Below, piece by piece: positions 1 to 11,040 of a DNA stretch of 64,000 bases; the first letter of the stretch is position 1, and every line of letters begins with the position of its first letter. A program made the translations under genes and the position numbers. Location: assembly GCA_903813345.2 (NCBI GenBank), contig CAIIXF020000006.1, forward strand, positions 25,181,936 to 25,245,935, read 5' to 3'. This stretch comes from Owenia fusiformis (taxonomy: Eukaryota > Annelida > Polychaeta > Sabellida > Oweniidae). The notes below the pieces were generated by a model. That model worked only from the letters and a program-made list of their open reading frames with translations, searched no databases and had not been told where the DNA came from.

Positions 1-771
1 ATTGGTGACAAATGAAAGCTGACTAAATCCTAAATGGGATTAGATGTAATATATGCAAATTAGCTAATTTGAATATAAGACGACGACGCCATAACTCTCT
101 ACTACTTTGATATGAATGGCTAATAACTCTTTTTGTAAATAATTGGAAGGTACCAGTTATCTACGACTATTTATATCGTTAACAATTTAAAACGAAATAT
201 TGAAAACCTTTTGTTTTTAAAATCTTTAAAATTCCGATGAAAGTACCGTGGGAAAAATTACCATTTTAAAATACACTGGGCCTTTGAAACCCATCCTCCT
301 AAGCAGGTGTCCAGAATCCGTACCTCCTTCTTCCCCCTGCTATAAGCAGTTAGCATTTTCCCGATTAAGAACTCGCACTTTGATTGGCTGTCGCAACACT
401 GCGACAGAAATCATCTATACGTCATCGGCGCATAATAAGATCACGTGATTTAGTTTAATCGGGCGCGTCCAATTTGGTTATAGCAGGGGGTAAAAAGAAA
501 GAAGATATTCTGGATTTTGAAGCCCTGTGATCGGAGGATGTTGAAACCGAGCTCTGTTTTGTAGCTTTCCAACGGTACCAAGGTAAGATTACCGGTATCT
601 GCAGTGTGTATATTAAAAAGTACTTTCCAGTGGCACCTTTCTGTCACCGCCAAGTGGTGTTTATGTAGGGCTGCTTTTTGTGACCGGCTGTTGGCGTCGG
701 TGTCTTTAAACATGTTTACACTTTTGTAAAATTCTGCAGATGATGATATTTAATTTTTTAACGTTTTGCAG
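1..771 (+). other. Intron of the first PL8 lyase gene (5' part outside window)
   Basis: The coding sequence downstream begins at a splice acceptor at 770-771. It lacks the N-terminal exon that the second gene copy has (4525-5136), and no similar exon occurs in 1-771. I infer this stretch is the 3' part of intron 1, with exon 1 upstream of the window. It carries a palindromic MITE at 292-540; the remainder is AT-rich sequence in which I see nothing else. Confidence 0.55.
292..540. mobile_element. Palindromic MITE with CATCCTCC ends, hAT-like target duplication
   Basis: The element begins CATCCTCC and ends GGAGGATG and folds back on itself through the CCCCCTGCTATAA / TTATAGCAGGGGG arms. It is flanked by the 8-bp direct repeat TTGAAACC (284-291 and 541-548). 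A shorter copy of the same family lies at 58854-59034. An 8-bp duplication is typical of hAT transposons; there is no coding capacity, so it is non-autonomous. Confidence 0.7.
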
Positions 772-3059
772 GTATGGGATCCAAACAATAGGAGTGGTAG
801 CATGGCAGGGTCAAATCTAGCCAACCGTGGCTTCCTTACCCTCGTTCAGACTTACTTAGAGGGTGAGGCACAGTTCAACGCAAGATACGCTGACGTCATG
901 GAAATGATATATCACGAACTTATTGATAAGGAACCGTATGACGGTGAGCTATTAAATTGTGTGTCTCTCATTTTATGGGATGCAAACATATCTGATGTCA
1001 CTAAATGCAATTTGTGAAAAACGACAAATTATTGAATAGCTACACGTTTTAGTAAAGTATTTTAGCAAATGTTGACCAATGCCCATATGAACTTTTTTCG
1101 ATTTCTTGTTTCTAGGGAACGGGATTTCCCATGACAACTGTATGCATCAACACAACATCCCGGCAGGGAACAGGGGCCCGTATATTAACACCCACATTCG
1201 GAGATTGGTTTACAACGGGCAGTACGGTGGTGACTACATGAAACACATCGCTCAGTTAATATTACTTTTTAAAAACATTACAGCTTATGAATTTTCCGAA
1301 ATTTCCGTTCGGGAATTTACCAAAGCGTTCCTGGATTGCCACGTTCTTTTCCTGCGAGGCCGTACCTTCGAGCCATCAGTTTGCGGGCGTAGCATAACTG
1401 GTAATGCCAGAGTCACTTACTGGACGGCATTTAGTTCAGTGTACCAAGTTGCTTCTGTGCTTCTTCCAGTTGGACATAGGGTTAGTGAAATACAAGACGT
1501 AATAGATCGTTACCATAACAAGGGACCAAGCCCAAAGAACGCCTTGATAAAGAACCGCTCATTATTTGCATCTGATATGATGGCCCATCAGAGACTGACA
1601 TTCATGGCATCTGTACGTATGTTCTCGTCAAGGACGACGAGGCCCGAGACGTGGATAGGACGCCGAACGATGAATGAGAATGGTTACTATTTGGGTGACG
1701 GGATGACCACAATTATGAAAGATGGCGACGAGCTGGGTGTCAGGGGCAATGAGCTATTTCAACATTATGACTGGGCAAAAATACCAGGTATTTATTGTTG
1801 CGTTCCTATGTCAATTGTAACGAGTAAGTTACGTCTGCTTCATATCACGAGGCGTGGTCTGTTCATGCCGTTACTATCACAAATGGTGGAGCTGCCGTAG
1901 CGGGCAAACATTCTCGGTGCTGAAATGTATTTACCGTTCGATGCGGTCAGTTCTAAATGACTACCTCCAGTCACACAGTCATGCATACAGTTTGTTATAC
2001 CTTAGTTAGCTGTAAGAAAATGTAGGACTTATGCTTATTAACTAATATCTTTCAGGTGCAACCATAGAGTACACAAAACAAGTGCCACAAGAAGGTATGG
2101 AGAATGATCCAACTAATTTCCCACATCATATCAGTGAGGCAGACTTTGTTGGTAGTACATCTGATGGTGTGTATGGCGTCGCTGCGATGATCTACGACCG
2201 TCCAACAGTTAACATAACTCTAAAGAAGTCTTGGTTTTTCTTCGATGATGAGCTAATTTGTTTAGGCTCAAATATTGAGACTAGAGAGGGAATAAACGAC
2301 ACTCAACCGGTTCTAACCACTTTAAACCAGATAATCCAAGATGGTGCCATTACTGCCTATGATGAAACCAAAGGACTTGTAGAAATTCAAAATGGTGAAG
2401 TATATTTGCCAAATCCAGCATGGGTACATCATGACAATACGGGTTACATATTTCTTAACAATGTAACAAATGTTTACATGCAAGGTGAAAATCGAAGTAA
2501 GACAGATGTTGATAGAAACAAGGTGATTTCAAACCAGGTGTTTTCAACTTGGATTGATCATGGAAGAGCGCCACAAAACCTTCAATATGCTTATTCCGTC
2601 CGTCCAAATATCACAGTTGGTGAAATAGATGCGTATATAAAGTCAAACCCCATCAGGAGGGTGCATCAAAATTCAAACATTCACGCAGTGTTCCATACAA
2701 AACTCAATATAACTGGACTTGTTTTCTTTACTCCGGGGAATGTTTCAACTCCTAATGGATATGTGGTATCAGCTGATAATCCCTCAATTGTTATGATTCG
2801 AGAAACAAAAAATAACATGTTCATTACTTGTTCTAATCCTGAAAACAAAGGCATAGTTTTAAAAATAAAGTTGAGTAAAAATGTTCGGGGTCCTGGTGCT
2901 AGATTTTTGGGGGAATCGGGAATGACCGAGGTCACGTTTGACTTACCTTCCGGTCGGCTTGCTGGCTCAAGCATAACCAAGTCATTGACGTGGCAATTCT
3001 CAAATCACATTCCAAAGTATATGTCAGAAGATCGCTTTTTCAAGAGCAAGTCTACTTGA
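772..3059 (+). CDS. Polysaccharide lyase family 8 protein, copy A (5'-partial)
   Basis: Predicted secreted lyase that would cleave a uronic-acid polymer (hyaluronan or chondroitin type) by beta-elimination. Three exons are visible: 772-943, 1116-1787 and 2056-3059, all with GT-AG borders and intact reading phase. Exon lengths 172 and 672 are identical to copy B. Motifs seen: AGSNLANRG, matching the G-A/S-N segment that carries the catalytic Asn of PL8; YNGQYG, matching the catalytic Tyr loop, with a His ten residues before; VCGRSIT (the Gly-Arg motif); MNENGYYLGDGM (the N-E-N...GDG motif); and KSWFFFDDE in the beta-sandwich part. The exon with signal peptide and the Trp-rich segment lies outside the window. 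The C-terminus extends about 20 residues beyond copy B. A polyadenylation signal follows 43 nt after the stop. The family call is confident; substrate is not determined. Confidence 0.85.
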
Positions 3060-3101
3060 AATCAACTTTTGGTATAGATATATTTACTTCCTGGATATTT
3101 T

Positions 3102-3107
3102 AATAAA
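3102..3107 (+). promoter_or_regulatory. Polyadenylation signal AATAAA for PL8 copy A
   Basis: A canonical AATAAA lies 43 nt after the stop codon of copy A, before the intergenic repeats begin. Confidence 0.6.
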
Positions 3108-4453
3108 GTAAGAAACAAATATTTGTGTATGTTGCTTTTTGTGCAGATTATTTCCAAGACTTTGGTTTTTGACACTGAAGAACACGCTGGAGAAGTCCAT
3201 GTACGACAAAAGCAGCATTTTCTTGACTGTTGATCAGATATTCGTATCTTGGAAACGTTTTGTCACGATGATAACACGTATATGGAACAAAAAAACCACC
3301 CCATCCCTACTGTGTCGCTGCATGTTGTTATTTGTTGAAAAACTAGTACAAAAAGGTGACATATGCGCCATATTAAGGTACAGATGGAAAGAAACATTTT
3401 GGTAAAAAATTGCTATACCAGCACATGTTATTTTCTGGTACAAAATAAAGTATGAAGACATCATTGTGTCAATTGCCTTGCTTTTTTCAGGAAAGTATCA
3501 TTACATTGTCTTCTTTAAGAATATCTAGTAGGAGTTCAATGGGAACTCCAGGAAATTCTGATATTTCACACTTTCTATTTTTCCAAATTTTCTTTCAAAG
3601 TTTCCAGACAACACAGAAGCTACCATTGACCTGTTTCCAGGTTTACTAAAAGTAGACAGTGTAATGATACTTTCCAGAAAAAAGCAAGGAAATACACACA
3701 TGCCTTCATACTTAATTTTGTACCAGAAAATAACATGTGCAGGTATAGCAATTTTTTACCAAAATGTTACTTAAATATTAAAAATGCAGGTTATTAATCA
3801 AGAGGGATAGGATGTCTTTATTCCGAGTGACAATATGATTTTGACTGAGGGTTAATATGGTATTGAACGAGGTAGGTAGTGCCGCAGCGTGTCAGTGTGA
3901 TATTATTTTCTAAGGAAAGTAATAATGGAATAAAAATCGCATTGAATCGACTGAAAAATTATGCTGAGTATTTATAGTATTAGAGCAAATTGACTGGATC
4001 GGATCTTATTGGCTTTGTTTTTTGGGGGAATTGTGATAGTCAATGAATTAGCATTTCATTTTATCTTTGTTTTTTAGCTAAAACGTATTTGCAACCACTT
4101 CTCGTTTTATTTTAATTGAAATGCTACGCATATAAATCTGGTGAATGCGTTGGGCTGAAAACGTTGAGCAAAGAAAATCTACATGAGGTTCATAACCCAT
4201 TTACTAGTTGACACCAACCGCCCGCGTGTTTTGTGACAATAGAGTACTAGTAATGATAAAAACCATGGGGTTTCAAGAGACACTGTGAAGAAATGTAATG
4301 AGCAATTTATTAAATGATAAAAACAAGTGCGAATACTGATTTTCTTTCTATTATTGTAATTGTTTCACCTTAATTCACCTTAATTGAGTTGCAACGATAT
4401 TTTGTCACAATGCCCTCGATCTCTTCGATTCTTCGATTGCTTCAAACTAAACA
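3108..4453. other. Intergenic region between the two PL8 genes
   Basis: No coding exon is visible. The stretch holds a fold-back element (3392-3770) and AT-rich sequence, then the presumed promoter region of the second lyase gene. A TATAAAT also occurs at 4131-4137. Confidence 0.5.
3392..3770. mobile_element. Fold-back MITE (AACATTTTGG ends)
   Basis: The left arm from 3392 (AACATTTTGGTAAAAAATTG, then the CAGCACATGTTATTTTCTGG region) is the reverse complement of the right arm ending at 3770, with few mismatches over roughly 110 bp. The central part also pairs locally. No transposase is encoded. Target duplication is not clear. Confidence 0.6.
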
Positions 4454-4460
4454 TATAAAT
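4454..4460 (+). promoter_or_regulatory. Candidate TATA box of PL8 copy B
   Basis: TATAAAT lies 65 nt upstream of the chosen ATG (4525). This leaves room for a short 5' leader. A mini-ORF starts inside it (ATG at 4459, 12 codons), but it would only be transcribed if initiation starts upstream of the box. Position alone supports this; it is a weak call. Confidence 0.25.
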
Positions 4461-4524
4461 GGCCGAGTTCTTCATAACCGGGGCATTTACGTAGTTGGAG
4501 GAACCTGATGAACCTGAAGAAGCC

Positions 4525-7500
4525 ATGGTGGGCACAACTAGTGCAGCGCTTATGGTCTTCTCTCTCTTGGGATCGTCTGCATCGAAAGAACTGCTTCCCC
4601 AAAGTAGTGAATCAGGACCAGAGGCTTCAACTGTGAAGTCAACAACAGTGAATGATACATCGCTAGATGGCGCTGATGATCACTCTGCTGATTATAGCGC
4701 ACTCTATGAGCGCTATTTCACACTAGCGATGCCTAAGAACCGTGCAGAAAACCGCTATGTTATAAGGAAGGCTAGAGCGGCTGGACATCTTATCCATAAC
4801 TCCAAAGGATATTTTACAGATTTGAAATATTTTGACAATCAGAATGATGGATCGCGAGCCTTCATTCAACACGGCTATAGACTAACCCATATGACAGAAG
4901 CGTTCCACCTAAATAAACCCGAAAACCGTTACTATAACAACCCCAACATGAAACGTAAAATTATTCTTGGGTTTGAATACATAATAGACAAAGCTCCCTC
5001 AAATAGAGATTGGAACTGGTGGGGTCGGCAAATAGGGGCGCCAAAATCATTGTGGGAGGCGTTTCTCCTTGCTAGTACATTCCTAGAGAGAGATCTTCTA
5101 TTGAGGGGCTTGAGGAGATACTGGATCGAGACTAAGGTAAGCAGCGAAAAGATAAGACCACAATAGTTCTTATTCTGTTTTACTAAGGACCCTCTCTTGC
5201 TTACCTTTCTCAGTAAAAGTTTATAGGATCGGATGAAACAGGAACGGGGTTTAACTCGATTGATTCTTGCATGAGAATTGTGTAATAATTTTACTGCTTG
5301 GGAGTGCTTTCTGACTTTACATTTTCACGGTATTTTGTATATCAGGTGTGGGATTCAAACAACAGAAGTGGTAAGATGGCAGGGTCAAATCTAGCCAACC
5401 GTGGCTTCCTTACTCTCGTTCAGACTTATTTAGAGGGCGAGACACAGTTCAATGCAAGATACGCTGACGTTATGAAGATGGTATACCAAGAGCTCGTTGA
5501 TAAGGAACCATATGATGGTAAGCGTCTTCTCAAAATTATTAGAACAAATAAATTTAACTTTTGTTAGATTTATCAAAACTTTTTATTAAATTCAATTTTA
5601 TTTTAGAAATTAGCGTACATTAGACGGTAATCCTTTTTTGAGCAAGTGTCGAATTCTCTCAACGAAAAGCAAAAACTCTTTATTTTGATTAGTCTTATCC
5701 AAAGGCGTTCGATGCAGTTAACCATAGTATTCTCCTGTCTGATTATTTTGATTTTCGCTTTGTTGTGAATAATTGGTTGTCCTTTTCAATTAGACGTAAT
5801 TATCTTAAATAATAAAAATATGATTACCAATGATAATTTACTGGTATTGTTAGAATTACTGCAACAATAATGTTTGGGGGACATCTCGAGTCATTCCACC
5901 AACTTATTCTTGCTAATCCTTCAATTAGTTTTGCATCACTGGTGTTGGAATTTGTTTGTACTGGGGAATACTAAATATAAAGTGATTTTATTACAAGGTT
6001 TGATCTACTGAGACAATTTTTCACCTGCTATAGTGTATTAATGATTTTTGGTTTCTAGGCAACGGGATTTCCCCTGACAACTGTATGCACCAACACAACA
6101 TACCCGCAGGCAACAGGGGTCTACATGTCAATTCCCACCTCCGGAAGCTGATCTACAACGGGCAGTATGGGGGCGATTACATGAAACACACGGCAGAATT
6201 AATCTTACTCTTTAAAAACATTACAACATACGAATTCTCCGAGATTTCCGTTCAGGAATTTACCAAAGCGTTCCTGGATTGCCACGTTCTTTTCCTGCGA
6301 GGCCGTACCTTCGAGCCATCAGTTTGCGGGCGTAGCATAACTGGTAATGCCAGGGTCACATATTGGACGGCATTTAATTCAGTTCACAGAGTAGCCACAA
6401 TGCTTCTCCCAGTTGGACATAGGGTTAGTGAAATACAAGACGTGTTAGATCGTTACCATAACAAGGGACCAAGCTCAAAGAACGCCTTGATAAAAAACCG
6501 CTCACTATTTGCGTCTGATATGATGGCACATCAAAGACTGGCATTCATGGCTTCCGTACGAATGCATTCATCGAGGACGACAAGGCCTGAGACGTGGATA
6601 GGACGCCGAACGATGAATGAGAATGGTTACTATTTGGGTGACGGGATGACCACAATAATGAAAGATGGCGACGAGCTTGGTATCAGGGGCAATGAGCTAT
6701 TTCAACATTATGACTGGGCAAAAATTCCAGGTATTTAATCTTTTGTTACTGTTTCAATCACATACAAACACTAGGCCAATTCACTTGTTGATAGGAAAGT
6801 TGGTATAGGCTATAGTCCGCATTACATGTATGAAAATCGTAATCAAAGGCTGCTTTTTAAACTTGGTGGAGCTGCCGTGTTTCGGCTATTATAACCTTCA
6901 ATGACTTTTCGATAATACATGAATATCGATATTAAGATTGGTGAAATAATCTCAAGCTCCCATGAGGAACAGTTTGTCTAAAAACACTAAGTATCCTAAA
7001 TGCCCCAAATACATTAAATGTAAGATATACAATTACATAAACAAATAATATTTGTATTTCAGGTGCCACCATAGAGTATGCGAAGCAAGTTCCACGAGCA
7101 GGTATGGAGTACGATCCAACTAATTTTCCTCACCATATCAGTAAGGCAGACTTTGTTGGTAGTACATCTGATGGTGTGTATGGCGTCGCTGCGATGATCT
7201 ACGACCGTCCAACAGTTAACATAACTCTAAAGAAGTCTTGGTTTTTCTTCGATGATGAGCTAATTTGTTTAGGCTCAAATATTGAGACTAGAGAGGGAAT
7301 AAACGACACTCAACCGGTTCTAACCACTTTAAACCAGATAATCCAAGATGGTGCCATAACTGCCTATGATGAAACGAAAGGACTTGTAGAAATTCAAAAT
7401 GGTGAAGTGTATTTGCCGAATCCAACATGGGTACATCATGACAATACGGGTTACATATTTTTGAGCAATGTAACAAATGTTTACATGCAAGGTGAGAATC

Positions 7501-8006
7501 GGAGTAATACTGATATTGATGGAAACAAGGTGATTTCAAACCAGGTGTTTTCAACTTGGATTGATCATGGAAGAGCGCCACAAAACCTTCAATATGCTTA
7601 TTCCGTCCGTCCAAACATCACAGTTGGTGAGATAGATGCGTATATAAATTCAAGCCCCGTCAGGAGGGTGCAACAAAATTCAAACATTCACGCAGTGTTC
7701 CATACAAAACTCAATATAACTGGACTTGTTTTCTTTACTCCGGGGAATGTTTCAACTCCTAATGGATATGTGGTATCAGCTGATAATCCCTCAATTGTTA
7801 TGATTCGAGAATCAAAAAATAACATGTTCATTACTTGTTCTAATCCTGAAAACAAAGGCATTGTTTTAAAAATAAAGTTGAGTAAAAATGTTCGGGGTCC
7901 TGGTGCTAGATTCTTTGTAGAATCAGGAATGACTGACGTCACTTTTAATTTGCCCTCAGGTCGACTTGCTGGCTCAAGCATAACCAAGTTATTAAAGTGG
8001 CAATGA
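4525..8006 (+). CDS. Polysaccharide lyase family 8 protein, copy B (complete, 4 exons)
   Basis: Complete PL8 lyase gene: exons 4525-5136, 5346-5517, 6059-6730 and 7063-8006, all GT-AG, 799 residues, a normal length for PL8. I chose the ATG at 4525 because it has a strong context (GCCATGG) and starts a signal-peptide-like stretch (residues 1-20, hydrophobic, ending in small residues). Residues 163-166 are WNWW followed by an IGAP motif, the aromatic-patch segment of PL8. N219 in AGSN is the candidate catalytic Asn; Y298 in YNGQYG the catalytic Tyr, with H288 the likely His (H272 and H274 are alternatives); R353 in CGRS; N448-E449-N450 precede GDG. KSWFFFDDE marks the C-terminal beta-sandwich. 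The protein ends about 20 residues earlier than copy A, and a transposon-derived element starts 19 nt after the stop. Substrate could be hyaluronan, chondroitin or a marine polymer. Confidence 0.9.
5638..5812 (+). pseudogene. Non-LTR retrotransposon reverse transcriptase relic
   Basis: In intron 2 of PL8 copy B, translation gives PKAFDAVNHSILL followed by NNWLSF and IRRNYL. This matches the conserved SKAFDxVNHxILL...WLxSYLxxR block of LINE-type reverse transcriptases. Upstream, another frame gives NSLNEKQKLFIL, which fits the residues preceding that block, so a frameshift lies near 5690. Only this fragment of about 60 residues remains; the TAA after LKxx ends it. Confidence 0.6.
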
Positions 8007-8025
8007 CTGTGACTCAAAACATGTA

Positions 8026-8698
8026 CAGGGTGATACAAAAAATGCCATCCACCCAAATTACGATGCGTAACTTTTTTCTGTATGAAATCTGACTTGTTAT
8101 TTGACCTATTAAAACTCCATGGAGCAACTTCACAATGGGTTTCAGATGACTAGCTCACCCAGATGCCCTTTTATAAGATGTGCTCTTTTGCAGGCTCACA
8201 AAAAAATACCACCCACCTTTTGTAACATTACTTTGGTGATTTATTTGATAATGACAACCTTATCATCTCCAGCTGGGCAGCCAAACCCAGAAATCAATTG
8301 TCGCGGTGATTCGGCATTAACCTGAAAACTACGCGAAAATCGTGCTTTTCTACAGAATATAGTCATGTTCCATTGAATGAACTTAATCTACAAAGTTATG
8401 TTACAAAGGGATGGTGGTATTTATTTGAGTAGAATTCCATGTGTGCCTTCAAAAGAATGGACGACATTTAGAGTTCATCTTGTAACGCTAATAAAAGTCC
8501 AACTAGTTGATCTAGTCCTCTGAATCTTCTTGTGCAGTGGCTCCATGGAGTTCCAATAGGCCAAAGAACAAGTCAGATTTCATAAAGAAATAAAAAGTAA
8601 CGCAACTAGTTTCAATGTGATAAAGAACGACAAGTCAATATAAATGCAGACAAAAAGTTTATGTAACATTATTTGGGTGGAATTTTTGTGTCACCCTG
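8026..8698. mobile_element. MITE with CAGGGTGA termini and TA target site
   Basis: Left end CAGGGTGATACAAAAA and right end TTTTTGTGTCACCCTG are inverted repeats that extend inward for about 100 bp with mismatches. TA dinucleotides flank both sides (8024-8025 and 8699-8700), as for Tc1/mariner-type elements. The interior is non-coding. A right-end fragment of the same family is at 33390-33473. An AATAAA at 8589-8594 could serve transcripts of PL8 copy B. Confidence 0.75.
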
Positions 8699-8700
8699 TA

Positions 8701-9880
8701 GTTGAAAATCCCTGCTCAAATGTATATTTATCCAGCCCAAGGATGCAAAATTATATTTTGATATCATAAATCCGAGTCTCTCAAATTATTCAAGATAATA
8801 AATTTTAAATAGATTAGTTCGTTTTCTTTTGTGCACTTTATTCAAGCTTTATCCCCTGGACTTTATACCAACTGGCCAGTATCAAGAGAAGTAAACGACA
8901 GTTACCTAAGCTTAGTATCTTGTCATATAAATGGTTAAGTACGGTAGATGTCGATTTCAGTTTAGTTTCCATCGATTATCAACAAGATAGATAGAACCCA
9001 CTATAAGAGTGAACAGTGAACGCCTCCATTCAACTATATCTTCTGTCGCATAGGGCACGGTAATGTGTTCACCACACCCTAAGAGGTAGAAAATATCGAA
9101 ATTAAAACTCATATGTCCACGGCAAGGTCGTTTAAATTCGATGAACTTGAACTCAAAATATCGACACATGCGGTCCAGCAGAGGAAGTAATGACCGTTAC
9201 CTCTTCCTGATACTGACAGTGACATCCTTGGTCCAAGGGTATTTCAATTCTCTCCAGAGCTGAGATAGAAGTGAACCCCGAACTTGAAGAATGACCAGTA
9301 ATACCCTACACATTTCTGATCTGAATACCCATTTCCCTATGGCCGCAGAATATGAAATAGATGGACTTATTCCCTGAAAGATTCAAAATCTCTGTTAAAG
9401 TGGAGGAAAAATTAATCACTAATGGCCATGTGACTAGTCAATAGTACTTTTTGTATCAAGATTTTAAAAAATTCATGTACCAAACCTATTCGTATCACTT
9501 AATGTGCATTTAGCACATTATACCTTTTGATTCCACCCAGAATCAACTATTACGATTATATTAAAGCCCAAACCCACATCATCGTAACACAATCTGACTT
9601 AACCCACTCAACCCAACCAAAAGTGTAACCAGGCACAACCTAGCGAACCACACGGCCCAGTGTAACACACTCAATTGTCAAATTAGCAAAACACAATAGG
9701 GCAAAGCTCATAACCACAAACACAAGCCATAACACAATCAGGCACAACCAAATTATAAACAAACCAAACACAACCCATTAATACAACGCAACTGAGCACA
9801 ACCTGTCACCCGACCAGCATAACACAATCATAACAACACGATCACAACTTTACACAACCCATTCATCAAATTAATACATG
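8701..9880. other. Intergenic, no gene seen; CA-rich tract at about 9560-9880
   Basis: No supported exon. From about 9560 the + strand becomes rich in short CACAAC / AACCCA motifs in a degenerate simple-repeat pattern. The open frame on the minus strand at 8957-9169 shows no recognisable domain. Confidence 0.4.
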
Positions 9881-9894
9881 TATAGGCCTAATGA

Positions 9895-10075
9895 AGTTCA
9901 CATTTGACAAATTTGGCCCAAATATGGCTAAAATCACCTGAGAAGTGCTCAAAATGGTGAAAAACTGCATGATTTTGAAAGAATGTTTGGCATTTTGAAA
10001 GAATGTTTGGCCAGGGGGGGGGGGGGGGTTCGCCCGAACTTTGCGACCCCCCCCCCCCCTGGCTACGGGCCTGCC
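9895..10075. repeat. Dispersed repeat ending in G and C tracts next to CTGGCTACGGGC
   Basis: The body contains CTCAAAATGGTGAAAAACTG and GAAAGAATGTTTGGCC, then a long G run and a long C run followed by CTGGCTACGGGCC. Related copies at 10775-10965 and 21905-22090 share the AATGGTGAAAxACTGCA core, and 29395-29512 shares the CGTAGCCAGG / CCCCCTGG ends. Confidence 0.5.
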
Positions 10076-10498
10076 TAGTGAGTGATGGTTCATGTATGCT
10101 TTGAGACAATGTACCAGAGTTGCGTGTTTTACACACGATCGTCTATTTTGAATAGACTTATCTCTTGATTTCAAGGCCCATGGGCGTTCTTTTATATATC
10201 GAACTTTTTAGAGAACTTTCAGGATTTTTTTGGACGTAGACCTACAAGAGAGAAACTCCGGCAATTCAAGCCCGCACTGTAGTCAGGATTTAGCTGCGGG
10301 AGCGGTTTTACCAAGGGGAGCTTTTTGACAGTTTTGGCAAAACTTCATGCGAGTGCTCAGAGCTTCACAGACGTCCTTGGTCTATAATAGGGGTGGCTGA
10401 CTGACCGTGGCAGTTTTGAATGATATTTGCTTAGGATGAAGAAATACTTCATTGCTATAGCAACCCGGATATCTATGCCCCATTACCCCCATAATTTA

Positions 10499-10586
10499 GT
10501 GGGGTTATTTTGAGTCTTTTTGATATTTAGGACATTTGTTTCTCAAAATGTCCTAAATGTAAAAAAAAACTCAAAATAACCCCACA
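10499..10586. repeat. Hairpin, arms with GGGGTTATTTTGAGT
   Basis: GGGGTTATTTTGAGT at 10501 is repeated in reverse complement at about 10570-10584, and the inner AGGACATTT / TCCTAAATG also pair. It is a compact fold-back with a short loop, probably a small MITE. Confidence 0.45.
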
Positions 10587-10774
10587 TTTTTTTTTTTGGG
10601 GGGGGGGTTTGATAGGGATATTGTATATGCATTTCCAAGACCCTCTATACACCCGCCCCCCATTTATGGGTGTTTGCCCCATCCCTGGGCCCCATCGTCC
10701 CTACCAGACCCTCAACCGCTACAAATTACAGCCTTTGAATATGCCAAGATTGATCTATGGGTGTACAATCCAGG

Positions 10775-10965
10775 CCAGAGGCCGTAGCCAGAGGGGGAGC
10801 TGGGGGAGCGGAAGCTCTCCCATGGCCAGAAATTCTTTCAAAATCATGCAGTTTTTCACCATTCTGAGAATTTTTCGCATGATTTTTAGCCAAAATTGTG
10901 AAAAAGCTCCCCCCCCTGGAAAAAAGCTCCCCCCTCTGGTAAAAGCTGGCTACGGGCAAGCAATC
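10775..10965. repeat. Dispersed repeat, second copy of the G/C-tract family
   Basis: Begins GGCCGTAGCCAGAGGGGGAG and ends near TAAAAGCTGGCTACGGGC, so the ends are inverted repeats. Interior CATGCAGTTTTTCACCATT is the reverse complement of the core seen at 9895-10075. Confidence 0.5.
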
Positions 10966-11040
10966 AAGCAAAATGAAGCAATTTACCATGATCAGTAGTA
11001 GAAGTACGAACAGATTTTGATTCAGACATTTTCTGAGACC

